From Kluyvera ascorbata_C (GTDB lineage Bacteria; Pseudomonadota; Gammaproteobacteria; Enterobacterales; Enterobacteriaceae): DNA of 64,000 nucleotides. The stretch lies in assembly GCF_044197065.1 (NCBI RefSeq), contig NZ_JBIQOI010000002.1, positions 310,001-374,000 on the forward strand, in the 5' to 3' direction. Positions 32,759 through 41,804 of the stretch are shown piece by piece (the stretch's first letter is position 1; each line of letters begins with the position of its first letter). The position numbers and the translations under genes are program-made. Below the pieces are notes generated by a model. That model saw nothing but the letters and a program-made list of their open reading frames with translations. It did not search any database and was not told where the DNA came from.

Positions 32759-33700
32759 TTAGTAACGTGCGATACGTTTTTTCAGCGTCAAATGACAAAT
32801 GGTTAAGATTACGGTGAAGGTAAACAGCAGGAACGACACCGCCGAGGCATAGCCATAGTCAAACTGCTCAAAGCCCAGCTTATAGATATGGGTCATGACC
32901 ATTTCCGTGGCGTTAGACGGCCCGCCGCCGGTGGTGGCATACACCTCGGCAAACACGCGGAAGCCACGAATAAAGGAGAGCATCAGCACCACCGACAGCG
33001 CCGGGATCATCCCTGGCAGCGTCACGTAGCGCAGACGGTTCCACCAGTTCGCCCCGTCGACGTTCGAGGCGTCGTACAGGTCACGGCTGATACCCGCCAG
33101 ACCGGCGATAAAAATCACCATGTTGTAGGGCACCGCTTTCCAGATATGCAGCAACATGATGACCCCCAGCGCCTGATCGGAACTGGCAAGAAACCCCTGA
33201 TCCGCCACGCCAAACCAGCTGAGAATGTGGTTCACCACGCCGTTTGGCGTTGGGTTGAACAGAATGCGCCACATCTCGGCAACGATCGCCGCACTGGTCA
33301 CCGCCGGTAAGAAAATGGCGGTACGAATAAATCGCAGGTGGCGCGCCGGGCCTTCCAGCAGCATAGCGAGGAAGAAGGCGAGTATTGCGGCGGCGAACAT
33401 CGTCACCACCACGTACAAGAGCGTATTCACCACCGCCGCGTGCAGCTCTACGTCGGCAAAAGCGCGGGTAAAGTTATCAAACCCGACCCACTCATCCGGC
33501 TGATTAAAGTTGACCTTGTAAAAGCTCATCACCAGCCCCTGAATCATCGGGATGAACTTAAACCAGCTAAAGATAATCAGCGCCGGAGCCAGGAACAGCC
33601 ACGGAATCAGCGCCCGCTTGCGTTTTGCCGTCAGCCAGCCGGTCGCGTCAGGCGAAGCGGCTTGCTTTAGCGGCGCGGACTTCGTCTCATGCAGCGTCAT
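32759..33700 (-). CDS. ABC sugar transporter permease (MalF/UgpA type)
   Basis: A 313-aa inner-membrane protein with six spans. It has an N-terminal cytoplasmic stretch rich in charged residues, then WLFLAPALIIFSWFKFIPMIQ, and an EAA-type loop DASNVDGANWWNRLRYVTLP. The ATG at 33700 follows GGGAG and is preferred to a GTG one codon upstream. It lies 13 bp after the binding-protein stop and 9 bp before the partner permease. Confidence 0.92.
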   Translation of the reverse strand: MTLHETKSAPLKQAASPDATGWLTAKRKRALIPWLFLAPALIIFSWFKFIPMIQGLVMSFYKVNFNQPDEWVGFDNFTRAFADVELHAAVVNTLLYVVVTMFAAAILAFFLAMLLEGPARHLRFIRTAIFLPAVTSAAIVAEMWRILFNPTPNGVVNHILSWFGVADQGFLASSDQALGVIMLLHIWKAVPYNMVIFIAGLAGISRDLYDASNVDGANWWNRLRYVTLPGMIPALSVVLMLSFIRGFRVFAEVYATTGGGPSNATEMVMTHIYKLGFEQFDYGYASAVSFLLFTFTVILTICHLTLKKRIARY

Positions 33701-33713
33701 CACTTACTCCCTC

Positions 33714-35003
33714 TCACTTAGCCAGCACGTTTTGTTTTTCCAGCTCGGCGTTGACCTTCACGTCGACCGCCTTCAGCTCAGCGCTGATATTGCTATTACA
33801 GTCGGCGAAGATACGGTTGAAGCCATCTGCTGCCACCTGACGCACCGGCGTCCAGTTTGGTATTTGCGGCACGTAGCGGCCCTGCTCGTTATACAGTCTG
33901 GCGAAGGTCTCCCAACGCGCGTCCTGGTAGATGGCTTTCACATCGACGTTCTTGTTCACCGGCAGACGCACCACTGGAATATGCTGGCTGCCTTTGCCCA
34001 TGCCAATCTCCTGGCCCTCCTGTGAAATCATAAATTCGATAAATTTACGCGCCGCCTCTTTCTGCTTGCTGCTCTTCATCATAAAGACGGTGGTGCCTTC
34101 GGCGAGAGTGGCTTCGCCTTTCGGCCCGACCACCGGTACGACTTCAAAGTTGTCTTTGCCAGGGTCTTTATCAAACAGCGCAATGTGGTACGGGCCGCTG
34201 AAGAACATGCCGCTCTGGCCGGAACGGAACGAGGGGATAACGTCTGCGGTGGTGGCGTTAATCGCCCCCGGCTGGGTCACTTTTTCGCACATCATGGTGC
34301 GCATAAAGGTCATCGCCTGAACCACTTCTGGGGTATCGAGTGAGGCGCTGAACTTGCCGCCGTTCTCTTTGACGAAATCGCCGCCCGCCTGCCAGATAAA
34401 GCTGCTCATAAACCAGCTGGCGTAGCCGCGGGTGGTAGAGGCCGGAACGATAAAGCCGTAGGTGTCGTTTTTACCGTTGCCGTCCGGGTCCTGGGTGGTG
34501 AAGGCTTTGGCTAATTTCTGGATATCATCCCAGCTTTTCGGCTGCGGCAGGCCCAGCTTCTCGCGCCAGTCTTTACGTACAAACAGCGCGAAGGTTTGTG
34601 CGGACGTTGGCACACCGTAATATTTGCCGTCGATGTTACGGGTACTGTTCCAGGCGGTCTGGTATAACTGGTCGCCGCCGCTGATGGCTTTCGGGTCTAT
34701 CTCATCGGCAATGCCGAGCTGAATAAACTGACCGAGCGAAGCGGCATCGTTGAAGATCAGATCCGGTAAGGCATTGCCCGCCGTTGCACGCGCCAGTCGC
34801 TGTTCGAAGTCGGTAGTGGCATTGAAGTACTCAATCTTAATGCCGGTCTTCTCTTCAAACTTCTCGGCTTCTTGCTTGTAGATATTTTTGGAATCGTTGC
34901 TCGCACGGATCCAGACGTTAAGGGTCGTGGCGGCATAGCTTTGCCCGATACCCAGACCTAGAGCTGAAAGAAGTAATAATGAACGTAATTTATTCGCAGA
35001 CAT
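33714..35003 (-). CDS. ABC transporter extracellular sugar-binding protein
   Basis: Family-1 solute-binding protein of 429 aa with a signal peptide (LLLLSALGLGIGQSYAA). The mature protein starts TTLNVWIRASNDSKNIYKQE. A Ca-binding-like loop, DPDGNGKNDTYGF, is visible; such loops occur in many oligosaccharide-binding proteins, including the alginate-binding AlgQ proteins. The ATG at 35003 removes an unlikely 18-residue upstream extension. It is the first gene of the minus-strand arm and faces the exported lyase across a 528-bp regulatory region, so the imported sugar is probably a lyase product or the polymer itself. Confidence 0.92.
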   Translation of the reverse strand: MSANKLRSLLLLSALGLGIGQSYAATTLNVWIRASNDSKNIYKQEAEKFEEKTGIKIEYFNATTDFEQRLARATAGNALPDLIFNDAASLGQFIQLGIADEIDPKAISGGDQLYQTAWNSTRNIDGKYYGVPTSAQTFALFVRKDWREKLGLPQPKSWDDIQKLAKAFTTQDPDGNGKNDTYGFIVPASTTRGYASWFMSSFIWQAGGDFVKENGGKFSASLDTPEVVQAMTFMRTMMCEKVTQPGAINATTADVIPSFRSGQSGMFFSGPYHIALFDKDPGKDNFEVVPVVGPKGEATLAEGTTVFMMKSSKQKEAARKFIEFMISQEGQEIGMGKGSQHIPVVRLPVNKNVDVKAIYQDARWETFARLYNEQGRYVPQIPNWTPVRQVAADGFNRIFADCNSNISAELKAVDVKVNAELEKQNVLAK

Positions 35004-35531
35004 GGTTGCATATCCTTTATTGTGTAGGGCACAAAGGTAATTAAATTCTTGCCACATGCATTTCCGTGATCCGGATTAACATCTGGAGGTGAATACAACA
35101 TGCTTAAAAAATTATTTCCGAACATTAAATAGAAATATATTTTTCAATACAACCACACAAAAAAGAAATCGCATTTCAGAAACGCAAAAGTTGAACAAGA
35201 TCACACACAGAAGTGACGAAAAAAGTGACATTAATTTTTTATCATTTAAATTCAATGAATTAACATTTTGCTCTGTTTTTTGATTAATTCAACAAAATAA
35301 GAAAAACGGCTAAAAATGTGAGCTATACTGCATTAAATACGTCATTTTTTATTCAACGCGATAACCATGATGAACATCACAAAAAAAATCACTTTGTCTT
35401 TTACACTGCACGCCAACCTATTTATGAATGTGTTATTCGTTAATTAATTCACCTGCTTTTAGTGTTATTAAAATACACTAAAGGCAAAATTCTCTTGTTA
35501 TCTTTTCTCTATTTGCAGAAGGGTTATCACT
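35004..35531. promoter_or_regulatory. Divergent promoter region of the lyase/transporter locus
   Basis: AT-rich 528-bp region between divergent operons, without a credible gene (the small plus-strand frame at 35089-35283 has no ribosome site). It contains three CRP-like sequences: GTTGAACAAGATCACA (35190-35205), TGTGA-N6-CTGCA (35317-35332) and CATGATGAACATCACA (35366-35381). Each matches 7-8 of 10 consensus bases. They point to catabolite control of both arms. No specific regulator gene lies within the locus. Confidence 0.45.
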
Positions 35532-36773
35532 ATGCGTTCAATACACCGCCGTGGAATATTAGGCATTGCGCTACTCTGCTCTGGGTTCAGCGCCTCACTG
35601 TATGCAGCAGAGCCCTATACGCTCGATGGCAAAGATCTGGCGTTCAGCCGTGAGCAGATTGCGGCCAAAGACCCGCTGTTTTTACAGGCGGAAAGCGCGT
35701 TGCTGAAAAAGGCGGACGGGGCGTTGAAGCACCCACTCTATTCGGTGATGGACAAAACGCTGGTCGCCGCCAGCGGCAACAAGCACGACTACTACAGCTT
35801 CCCCCCCTACTGGTGGCCAAACCCGGAGACCAAAGACGGCCTGCCGTACATCCGCAAAGATGGTCAAACCAACCCGGATGCCAACAGCGACGCCACCGAT
35901 AAAAACCGCCTGGTGAAGATGAGCAATGACGTCTCCACGCTAGCGCTGGCCTGGTATTTCTCGCATGACGAGCGCTACGCACAGAAAGCCGCCGCGCAGT
36001 TGAAAAGCTGGTTCCTCGCACCGGAAACCCGCATGACGCCAAACCTGCAACATGCGCAGGCCATTCCAGGCATTAATACGGGACGGGGCATCGGCATCAT
36101 CGACAGCCGCGCGCTGGTTGACGTGGTCGATGCCATTGCCCTGCTGCAAGCCTCCGGCACGCTGAGCGATGCCGACGTGACCGAGCTGAAAAAATGGTTT
36201 GGCGATTTTTATCACTGGATGACCACCAGCCAGAACGGGTTTGAAGAAGAGAACTGGCACAACAACCACGGCACCTACTTCGATATGCAGGCGGCGACCT
36301 TTGCGCTGTTCAGCGGCAAACCGGAAGAGGCCAAAAAACGCCTTTATGTCACCCAACTGCGCCGCATTGCCGGGCAGTTTGACGTTGATGGCCGCCAGAT
36401 GGCCGAACTGGAACGCACCCGCCCATGGCACTACAGCAACTTTAACCTTGATGCTTACAGCCGTCTGGGCCGTCTTGGCGAAAAAGCCGGGGTGGATATC
36501 TGGAACTTTACCCTCGACGACCACAGCCTGCGCAAGGGCTATCAGTACATCGCCGGGTTTATTAATAGCGATACGCCGTGGCCGTGGAAAGACCTCGACA
36601 AAATGGATGACAAGAAGGCGCTGCGTAACATCGCCACTGCCGCCCACGCCTGGCCTGACGACGCGCTGTTCCGCGAGAAAGCGCGCTGGCTGCGGGCGAA
36701 ATACCCCGACGATATCATCACGCTCACTGTACCGCTTACCGTGTCTTCAGAGGTCAGGGAAAACCAAAAATGA
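35532..36773 (+). CDS. Alginate-lyase-like protein (PL5-type fold), exported
   Basis: A 413-aa paralog of the cytoplasmic lyase at 29655-30797. It carries a signal peptide (RRGILGIALLCSGFSASLYAAEPY), so it should work in the periplasm. It shows KHDYYSFPPYWWPNPETKDG, QHAQAIPGINTGRGIGIIDS, the catalytic WHNNHGTYFDMQ and ELERTRPWHYSNFNLDA. It likely cuts uronate polymer or oligomers by beta-elimination before import, or trims material for the binding protein. It overlaps the downstream heparinase-like gene by 4 bp (ATGA), so the two are coupled. The substrate is inferred from family only. Confidence 0.87.
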   Translation: MRSIHRRGILGIALLCSGFSASLYAAEPYTLDGKDLAFSREQIAAKDPLFLQAESALLKKADGALKHPLYSVMDKTLVAASGNKHDYYSFPPYWWPNPETKDGLPYIRKDGQTNPDANSDATDKNRLVKMSNDVSTLALAWYFSHDERYAQKAAAQLKSWFLAPETRMTPNLQHAQAIPGINTGRGIGIIDSRALVDVVDAIALLQASGTLSDADVTELKKWFGDFYHWMTTSQNGFEEENWHNNHGTYFDMQAATFALFSGKPEEAKKRLYVTQLRRIAGQFDVDGRQMAELERTRPWHYSNFNLDAYSRLGRLGEKAGVDIWNFTLDDHSLRKGYQYIAGFINSDTPWPWKDLDKMDDKKALRNIATAAHAWPDDALFREKARWLRAKYPDDIITLTVPLTVSSEVRENQK

Positions 36774-38773
36774 GACAATTTTCTGGGCTATGGCCGGAGA
36801 TCGCCGCGCGTGCTGTCGGCGAACAGGGCCTGATTGAACAGCTCGTGAAGGACGCACAACCGATGCTTGACGCCGCCGTGTGCATTCCGCAAACCGGGAT
36901 CGCCAGCTGGAATCTCTACTACTTCTGCCCGCACCACGGGGTGCGGCTGACCTGGCAGCCAGACTCACCGCACCACCACGCCTGCCCGGTAGACGGTGAG
37001 GTGTTCAGCGGCGAACCGTGGGACGGCGCCTGGTGGCGGGAAATGAACGGCCGTAACGCCAGCGCCTGCCAGCAGTTGGGCTTGCTCTGGCAGCTTACCG
37101 GCAACGCCGCGTACCGCGATAAAGTGCGCACCCTGCTGATGGGCTATGCGGATGTCTACCCGGACTACGCCGTACACGGTGATATTCCGCACAATGGCCC
37201 CGGGAAAATGAATGCCCAGACCCTGTGCGAAGCCAACTGCATTCTGGATATGGCGCTGGGCTATGACTTTATTGCCGAGGGCCTGACAGCGGATGAGCGT
37301 CAGCATATCAGCGACAACCTGCTGCGCTGCGCGGCAACGTTTCTATGCGAGCATCGCAGCCCACAAATCCACAATCACGAGGTCAAAATCGGCGCAGCGC
37401 TGGGGGTGCTCGGCTTTGTACTAAAGGACGACAGTCTGCTGGAGTTTGCGGTCAATGCGCCCTACGGCCTGCGTTGGCAGCTTGAGCACGGCCTGTTAGC
37501 GGAGGGGCTGTGGTTTGAGGGTTCGGTTCATTATCACTATTACGCGCTTCAGGGGTTCTTTGCCTTTGAGAAGCTGGCGCGCGGCACCCGCTGGAGCCTG
37601 ATTGATGGCCCGTGGTATCCGCAGATGCTGCACTTCCCGCTTGAGCTGCTGCTGCCGGACGGCACCTTTCCCCGGCTCAACGACTGCCTCGCCGGGCAGG
37701 AAAAGCTGCACCATCGGGATCTGTACGAGTTTGCGTGGTTTATCTGGCGCGACCCGCGATACGCGGCGGTGCTACAGTTTACCGCCGGAGAGCCTGATGA
37801 GCGCGAGACGCTGCGTTGGCGACATCAGCCGCTGCCGGAAACTCATCTGAATCTGATTCCGCAGCAGTCGCTGTACGCGCCCGGCGCCGGGCTCACGCTG
37901 TGGCGACGGCCGCATCAGCAACAGGCGGTGCTGATTAAGCACAGCCCGTGGGGCGGCGAGCACGACCATTACGACCGCCAGAGCCTGATGCTGTGGCAGC
38001 GCGACGGCTGGCTGCTGCCGGACCTCGGCACCACCGGTTACGGGGCCAGGATGCACTATGACTATTACAAAAACAGCGCCACCCACAATACGCTAACGGT
38101 CAACCAGACCAACCAGCCCCCTGCTAACTCCGACGTGCTCGGCTGGCATATGGGCGAGGAGTATCTGTGGCTGGATACCGAAACCGATTGGGGGAAACCG
38201 CCGCCGCAGCTAAACAGCCATACCCGCGTGGAGTGGGACGTCGAGGCCTGGCGCGATGTGCGTTTTCGCCGTCGTTTGCTGTGGCTGGATGATGTGCTGA
38301 TTGATCTGTCGACGGTGGAAAACCCGCACCGCCAGCAGCTTGATTGGACGCTGCATCTGGCGGCCGATGCGCTGGACCAGAGCGGGGAGCCACAGCCCTT
38401 CTCACTCAGCGGCCCGCTGCAAGCAATGCGCAACGCGACCGTCACGCCGCTGCACGGCTGTCAGCCGCGCCACTTCTCCCATCAGGGCGAGACCTTTGCG
38501 CTGTGGCTGTCTGGCGACGGCGAGCTCTGGCAGGGGCTGGCGGACGATAATCCGGCGGTCAGGGATTTGAGCTATCTGGTGCTGCGTAATCATCTGCCGC
38601 AGGCGCGTTTTGTCTGCGTGTGGGATTTGGCGAAGCAGTCACCGCTGACGGAGGTTCTCGTGCATCACACGGCTGTTGGTACTCAACTGACTATCTGGCG
38701 TGGGGAACGGGTGGCGAATGTGACGTTGTATGAGGATCCTGCGCTGCGGCCTGAGTTCGTGGGGCGAGCCTGA
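36770..38773 (+). CDS. Heparinase II/III-like polysaccharide lyase (PL15-type), cytoplasmic
   Basis: A 667-aa protein without a signal peptide. The N-terminal two thirds form a helical toroid (NHEVKIGAALGVLGF, LWFEGSVHYHYYALQGFFAFEKL). The C-terminal beta-sandwich heparinase II/III domain contains GGEHDHYDRQSLMLW, LPDLGTTGYGARMHYDYYKN and ATHNTLTVNQTNQ. This is the architecture of exo-acting oligo-alginate lyases such as A1-IV and Atu3025 (PL15) and of heparinase II. It probably turns imported unsaturated oligouronates into monosaccharides. It is the last gene of the plus-strand arm and is followed by repeat copy B. Confidence 0.85.
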   Translation: MRQFSGLWPEIAARAVGEQGLIEQLVKDAQPMLDAAVCIPQTGIASWNLYYFCPHHGVRLTWQPDSPHHHACPVDGEVFSGEPWDGAWWREMNGRNASACQQLGLLWQLTGNAAYRDKVRTLLMGYADVYPDYAVHGDIPHNGPGKMNAQTLCEANCILDMALGYDFIAEGLTADERQHISDNLLRCAATFLCEHRSPQIHNHEVKIGAALGVLGFVLKDDSLLEFAVNAPYGLRWQLEHGLLAEGLWFEGSVHYHYYALQGFFAFEKLARGTRWSLIDGPWYPQMLHFPLELLLPDGTFPRLNDCLAGQEKLHHRDLYEFAWFIWRDPRYAAVLQFTAGEPDERETLRWRHQPLPETHLNLIPQQSLYAPGAGLTLWRRPHQQQAVLIKHSPWGGEHDHYDRQSLMLWQRDGWLLPDLGTTGYGARMHYDYYKNSATHNTLTVNQTNQPPANSDVLGWHMGEEYLWLDTETDWGKPPPQLNSHTRVEWDVEAWRDVRFRRRLLWLDDVLIDLSTVENPHRQQLDWTLHLAADALDQSGEPQPFSLSGPLQAMRNATVTPLHGCQPRHFSHQGETFALWLSGDGELWQGLADDNPAVRDLSYLVLRNHLPQARFVCVWDLAKQSPLTEVLVHHTAVGTQLTIWRGERVANVTLYEDPALRPEFVGRA

Positions 38774-38823
38774 TATATGTCAGTTTAGTACGGCGGTTCC
38801 GTTCATTTTGGATTGGTAAAAGG

Positions 38824-39460
38824 TTCTGTTCACTTTACGTTGGGTGGAATATGAAGTCCCTTCACCGGTGAACGGGCCAAGGGGTGCGGCCGCGCACCCC
38901 TTCGCAATCCCCGCGGCCCCGCAGGGAAATCGGTGCTTCGCACTACGCTCGCCTACGACTCCAGCCTGCGGCGCGGCGAAACTCGAGATTACTCGGCCCA
39001 TCCATGGGCCTCGCCCCTTCGGGGCCAACGCAAGCGTTGTTCAAAATTGCTCCCGGCAATTTTGTCCTGTCTCGGTTCGCCTCAGTCCGCCATCCCTGGC
39101 GTCCTGACCTTGTCTTCCGTGCTACGGCTCGCCGATTTCCAGCGGGGACTCATCGGTTTCAGTGACTTTGGTTTTTGCTGTGAGCTTAAAGGCCGCACGG
39201 TTTTTGGTGGCGTCTAAATCGCCGAAGCGTTTCCCGTAGGCCGGGTCAGCCCACAGGGATGTGGGCTGAGGGCGTGGTTCACAGGGACGTGAACTCACGC
39301 CCGACCCGAAGCCGGAGGGAATAAGCTGAGGGAACCGCGCAGCGGCGATTTTGCCGCCAGAGCCCGGGGGTGCAGGGGGCGGCGGCGATTGGCCGCCCCT
39401 TGCGCGCTCTCTGCGCCAGTGCAATTTATATGGCTAGTACTGGAAGAGAGCGCAACGGAG
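38824..39460 (-). repeat. Structured dispersed repeat, copy B
   Basis: Inverted sister of 12286-12850. Compared with copy A it carries about 75 extra bases (38988-39064) made of four successive small hairpins: AAAATTGC/GCAATTTT, CAACGC/GCGTTG, GCCCC/GGGGC and GGCCCAT/ATGGGCC. The stem at its outer end reads GCGCTCTCT/AGAGAGCGC where copy A has GCGCTCCCT/AGGGAGCGC, and the inner-end hairpin is AAGGGGTGCG/CGCACCCCTT where A has TTAAGGGGAG/CTCCCCTTAA, so both stems are preserved by paired changes. It lies between the convergent lyase and MFS genes. A 100-codon frame at 39122-39424 is not called as a gene. Confidence 0.8.
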
Positions 39461-39526
39461 TAATAAACCCAAATACATCCCCCCTTACCCGATAACCGCC
39501 CACAAACGCGTATACAGCAAAGCGTG

Positions 39527-40723
39527 TTAATCAGCCGCCGCCGGCTTCACCCTCACCCCCGCAAACACCATCACCATCGCCGCCACCAACAGCACCCCAC
39601 TCACGGTAAACACACCGCTGGCACCATTAAGATCGAACACCAGCCCGCCCCCCGCAGCACCCGCACTGATAGCCAACTGGATAGAAGCCACCATCAGCCC
39701 GCCTGCACTCTCCGCTTCATCCGGCACGGTGGTCGCAAGCCAGGTTGACCAACCTACCGGCACCAGCCCAAAGGCAAAGCCCCACAGCGTCACCAGCAGC
39801 CCATCCAACAGTGCCAGATGCCCAAACGCCACCATCAGCAACGCCAGCACGCCCATGCCAAATGGCACCAACGCCAGCGTCAGACGCAGGTTACGGGCCA
39901 GCAGATGCCCGGCAATCGAGGTACCGACAAAGTTAGCCAGACCAAAGCCCAGCAGGATAAGCGAAATCGTCTCTACGCTGGCTCGGCCTACCGTTTCCAG
40001 GAACGGACGCAGATAGGTAAAGAAGGCAAAGTGACCACTAAAGATAAAGATGGTGGCCAGCAGCCCGCCAATCATTCCCGGACGACGCAGCACATGCAGC
40101 AGCGTACGCAGGCTGCCGCCGTTTTCCGGACGCATTGACGGCAGCACCCACAGTTGCCACAGCAGCGCCAGCACACCCGGCACCACACAGAGGATAAAGA
40201 CGTTACGCCAGCCAATCAGGCTACCGAGAAAACTCCCCAGCGGCGCGGCAACGACGGTGGCGATAGAGACACCGGCAAAGATTATCGACAGCGCCTTTGG
40301 CACATCGCGCGCTGGCACCAGACGCATGGCGGTCGCCGTCGACATCGCCCAGAAACCGCCAATAGCGACCCCCAGCAGCAATCGTCCCATCAGCAGCACC
40401 TGCAACGACGGCGCAAAGGCCACCAGCAGACTAGAGATAATCTGCAATAGCGTGAAGAACATCAGCACCCAGCGGCGGTCAATGCTTTTAGTCGCCGAGG
40501 TAATCAGTAGACCGGTCACCAGCGCAACCAGCGCCGTGGCGGTTACCGTCTGCCCGGCCACCCCTTCGGTCACGCCCAGGCTTGAGGCCATCGGCGTAAG
40601 CAGACTGGCAGGTAAAAACTCGGCGGTAATCAGCCCAAACACCCCAAGGCCCAGTGACCACACGGCGCGCCAGGCAGGTTTAGCGGGGGCTGATGACTCG
40701 CTTTCTGCGACGTATGAATTCAT
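39527..40723 (-). CDS. MFS transporter, DHA1 family (NepI-like)
   Basis: A 398-aa major facilitator with twelve hydrophobic segments. It resembles E. coli NepI, a purine ribonucleoside exporter, in ITAEFLPASLLTPMA, LGVAIGGFWAMSTATAMRLVP and ALVPVGWST-like LVPVGWSTWLATTVPD, but the degree of identity by eye does not prove the same substrate. It is divergent from an AraC-type gene with a consensus CRP site in the 115 bp between, a common arrangement for an exporter with a dedicated regulator. Confidence 0.85.
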   Translation of the reverse strand: MNSYVAESESSAPAKPAWRAVWSLGLGVFGLITAEFLPASLLTPMASSLGVTEGVAGQTVTATALVALVTGLLITSATKSIDRRWVLMFFTLLQIISSLLVAFAPSLQVLLMGRLLLGVAIGGFWAMSTATAMRLVPARDVPKALSIIFAGVSIATVVAAPLGSFLGSLIGWRNVFILCVVPGVLALLWQLWVLPSMRPENGGSLRTLLHVLRRPGMIGGLLATIFIFSGHFAFFTYLRPFLETVGRASVETISLILLGFGLANFVGTSIAGHLLARNLRLTLALVPFGMGVLALLMVAFGHLALLDGLLVTLWGFAFGLVPVGWSTWLATTVPDEAESAGGLMVASIQLAISAGAAGGGLVFDLNGASGVFTVSGVLLVAAMVMVFAGVRVKPAAAD

Positions 40724-40746
40724 CGGTTAATCTCCGGTTATACAAT

Positions 40747-40762
40747 TGTGATGAGTGTCACA
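40747..40762. promoter_or_regulatory. CRP site between the MFS gene and its AraC regulator
   Basis: TGTGATGAGTGTCACA is an exact TGTGA-N6-TCACA palindrome with A/T on both flanks. It lies 24 bp before the MFS start and 77 bp before the regulator start. At the MFS gene it may overlap the promoter and repress; at the regulator it could activate. Confidence 0.72.
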
Positions 40763-40838
40763 AAGCATAGAAAGTTACGTCAGGACGATCTATGATGGAT
40801 AATCTTCATTTTTTGATAATTCGTCCGGAGTTGCGATT

Positions 40839-41795
40839 ATGGCCCTGAATGCCCCTGATATGATTAGCGAACTGCTGCGCGGCATGCGCCTCTCCGGCGT
40901 CAACTATCGCCGCTTTGAAGCCAGCGCACCCTTTGGCGTGTCGTTCGGCGATGTCCCTGGAAAAGCACAGTTTCATTTTGTCAGCCGTGGACCCGCGATT
41001 CTGCGTATGCAGAGCGGCGAGCGCTTTACCCTGAACAGCGGTGACGCGGTGTTTATTCCCAACGGTGAAGGCCATGCTCTGCTCTCTGATGACGCCGCTG
41101 CGGTCACGCCCATTACCGATTTTCCCAGCGAGCCTATCTGCAGCCAGGTCCACGATATTCACTGTCAGACCTGCCCGGACGGCGAAAACGTGGTTATCTT
41201 TACCGGCTGTATGAATTTCGAACTAGGCGGGATGCAGCCGCTTATCAAAGCGATGCCGGAAGTGATGATGGTCAGCAGCCTGATGTCGTCGCGGCCAGAA
41301 ATACAGGCGCTGCTTTCCGCGATGGAGCGCGAGTCATTGGGCCGTCAGGTGGGTTTTGCCGGGATTTTAGCGCGGCTGGCTGACGTCGTTGCCGCGCTGA
41401 TTGTACGCGGCTGGGTCGAGAGCGGCTGCGGGAAAGCAACCGGCTGGATACAGGTACTGCGCGACCCGCGCCTGAGCCGGGCGATCTACGCCATGCACCA
41501 GCAGCCGGGCGTAAACTGGAGCGTCGCCGACCTCGCCAAAGAGGCGGGAACGTCGCGCTCCGTGTTTGCCGAACGTTTTCTCTCCGCCACCGGCACCACC
41601 CCGGCAAAATACCTCGGCGAGCTGCGGATGCGGCTCGCTATTCAGTATATCGGCCAGGAACAGCAGGCGATTGAAACCGTCGCCCTTCGTCTGGGATACG
41701 GTTCGGTCGCCGCCTTTAGCCGGGCGTTCAAGCGGGTGGTTGGCCACTCACCGGGGGCATTACGCGACGCGCTGCCTGTCCCCGAAGAGGTGTAG
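40839..41795 (+). CDS. AraC-family transcriptional regulator with cupin sensor
   Basis: A 318-aa protein: N-terminal cupin_6/AraC-binding domain (FHFVSRGPAILRMQSGERFTL, PNGEGHALLSDD, and a CQTCPDGENVVIFTGC cysteine-bearing segment) and a C-terminal AraC HTH (WSVADLAKEAGTSRSVFAERF and LRLGYGSVAAFSRAFKRVVG). Regulators of this type usually control a neighbouring oxidoreductase or MFS gene; the divergent MFS exporter is the likely target. The ligand is unknown. Confidence 0.9.
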   Translation: MALNAPDMISELLRGMRLSGVNYRRFEASAPFGVSFGDVPGKAQFHFVSRGPAILRMQSGERFTLNSGDAVFIPNGEGHALLSDDAAAVTPITDFPSEPICSQVHDIHCQTCPDGENVVIFTGCMNFELGGMQPLIKAMPEVMMVSSLMSSRPEIQALLSAMERESLGRQVGFAGILARLADVVAALIVRGWVESGCGKATGWIQVLRDPRLSRAIYAMHQQPGVNWSVADLAKEAGTSRSVFAERFLSATGTTPAKYLGELRMRLAIQYIGQEQQAIETVALRLGYGSVAAFSRAFKRVVGHSPGALRDALPVPEEV

Positions 41796-41804
41796 CCTTC
41801 TCGC

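Noticed and set aside
35089..35283. 64-codon plus-strand frame in the divergent lyase promoter region
   Set aside because: Composition follows AT-rich DNA, no Shine-Dalgarno, and it overlaps the expected promoters.
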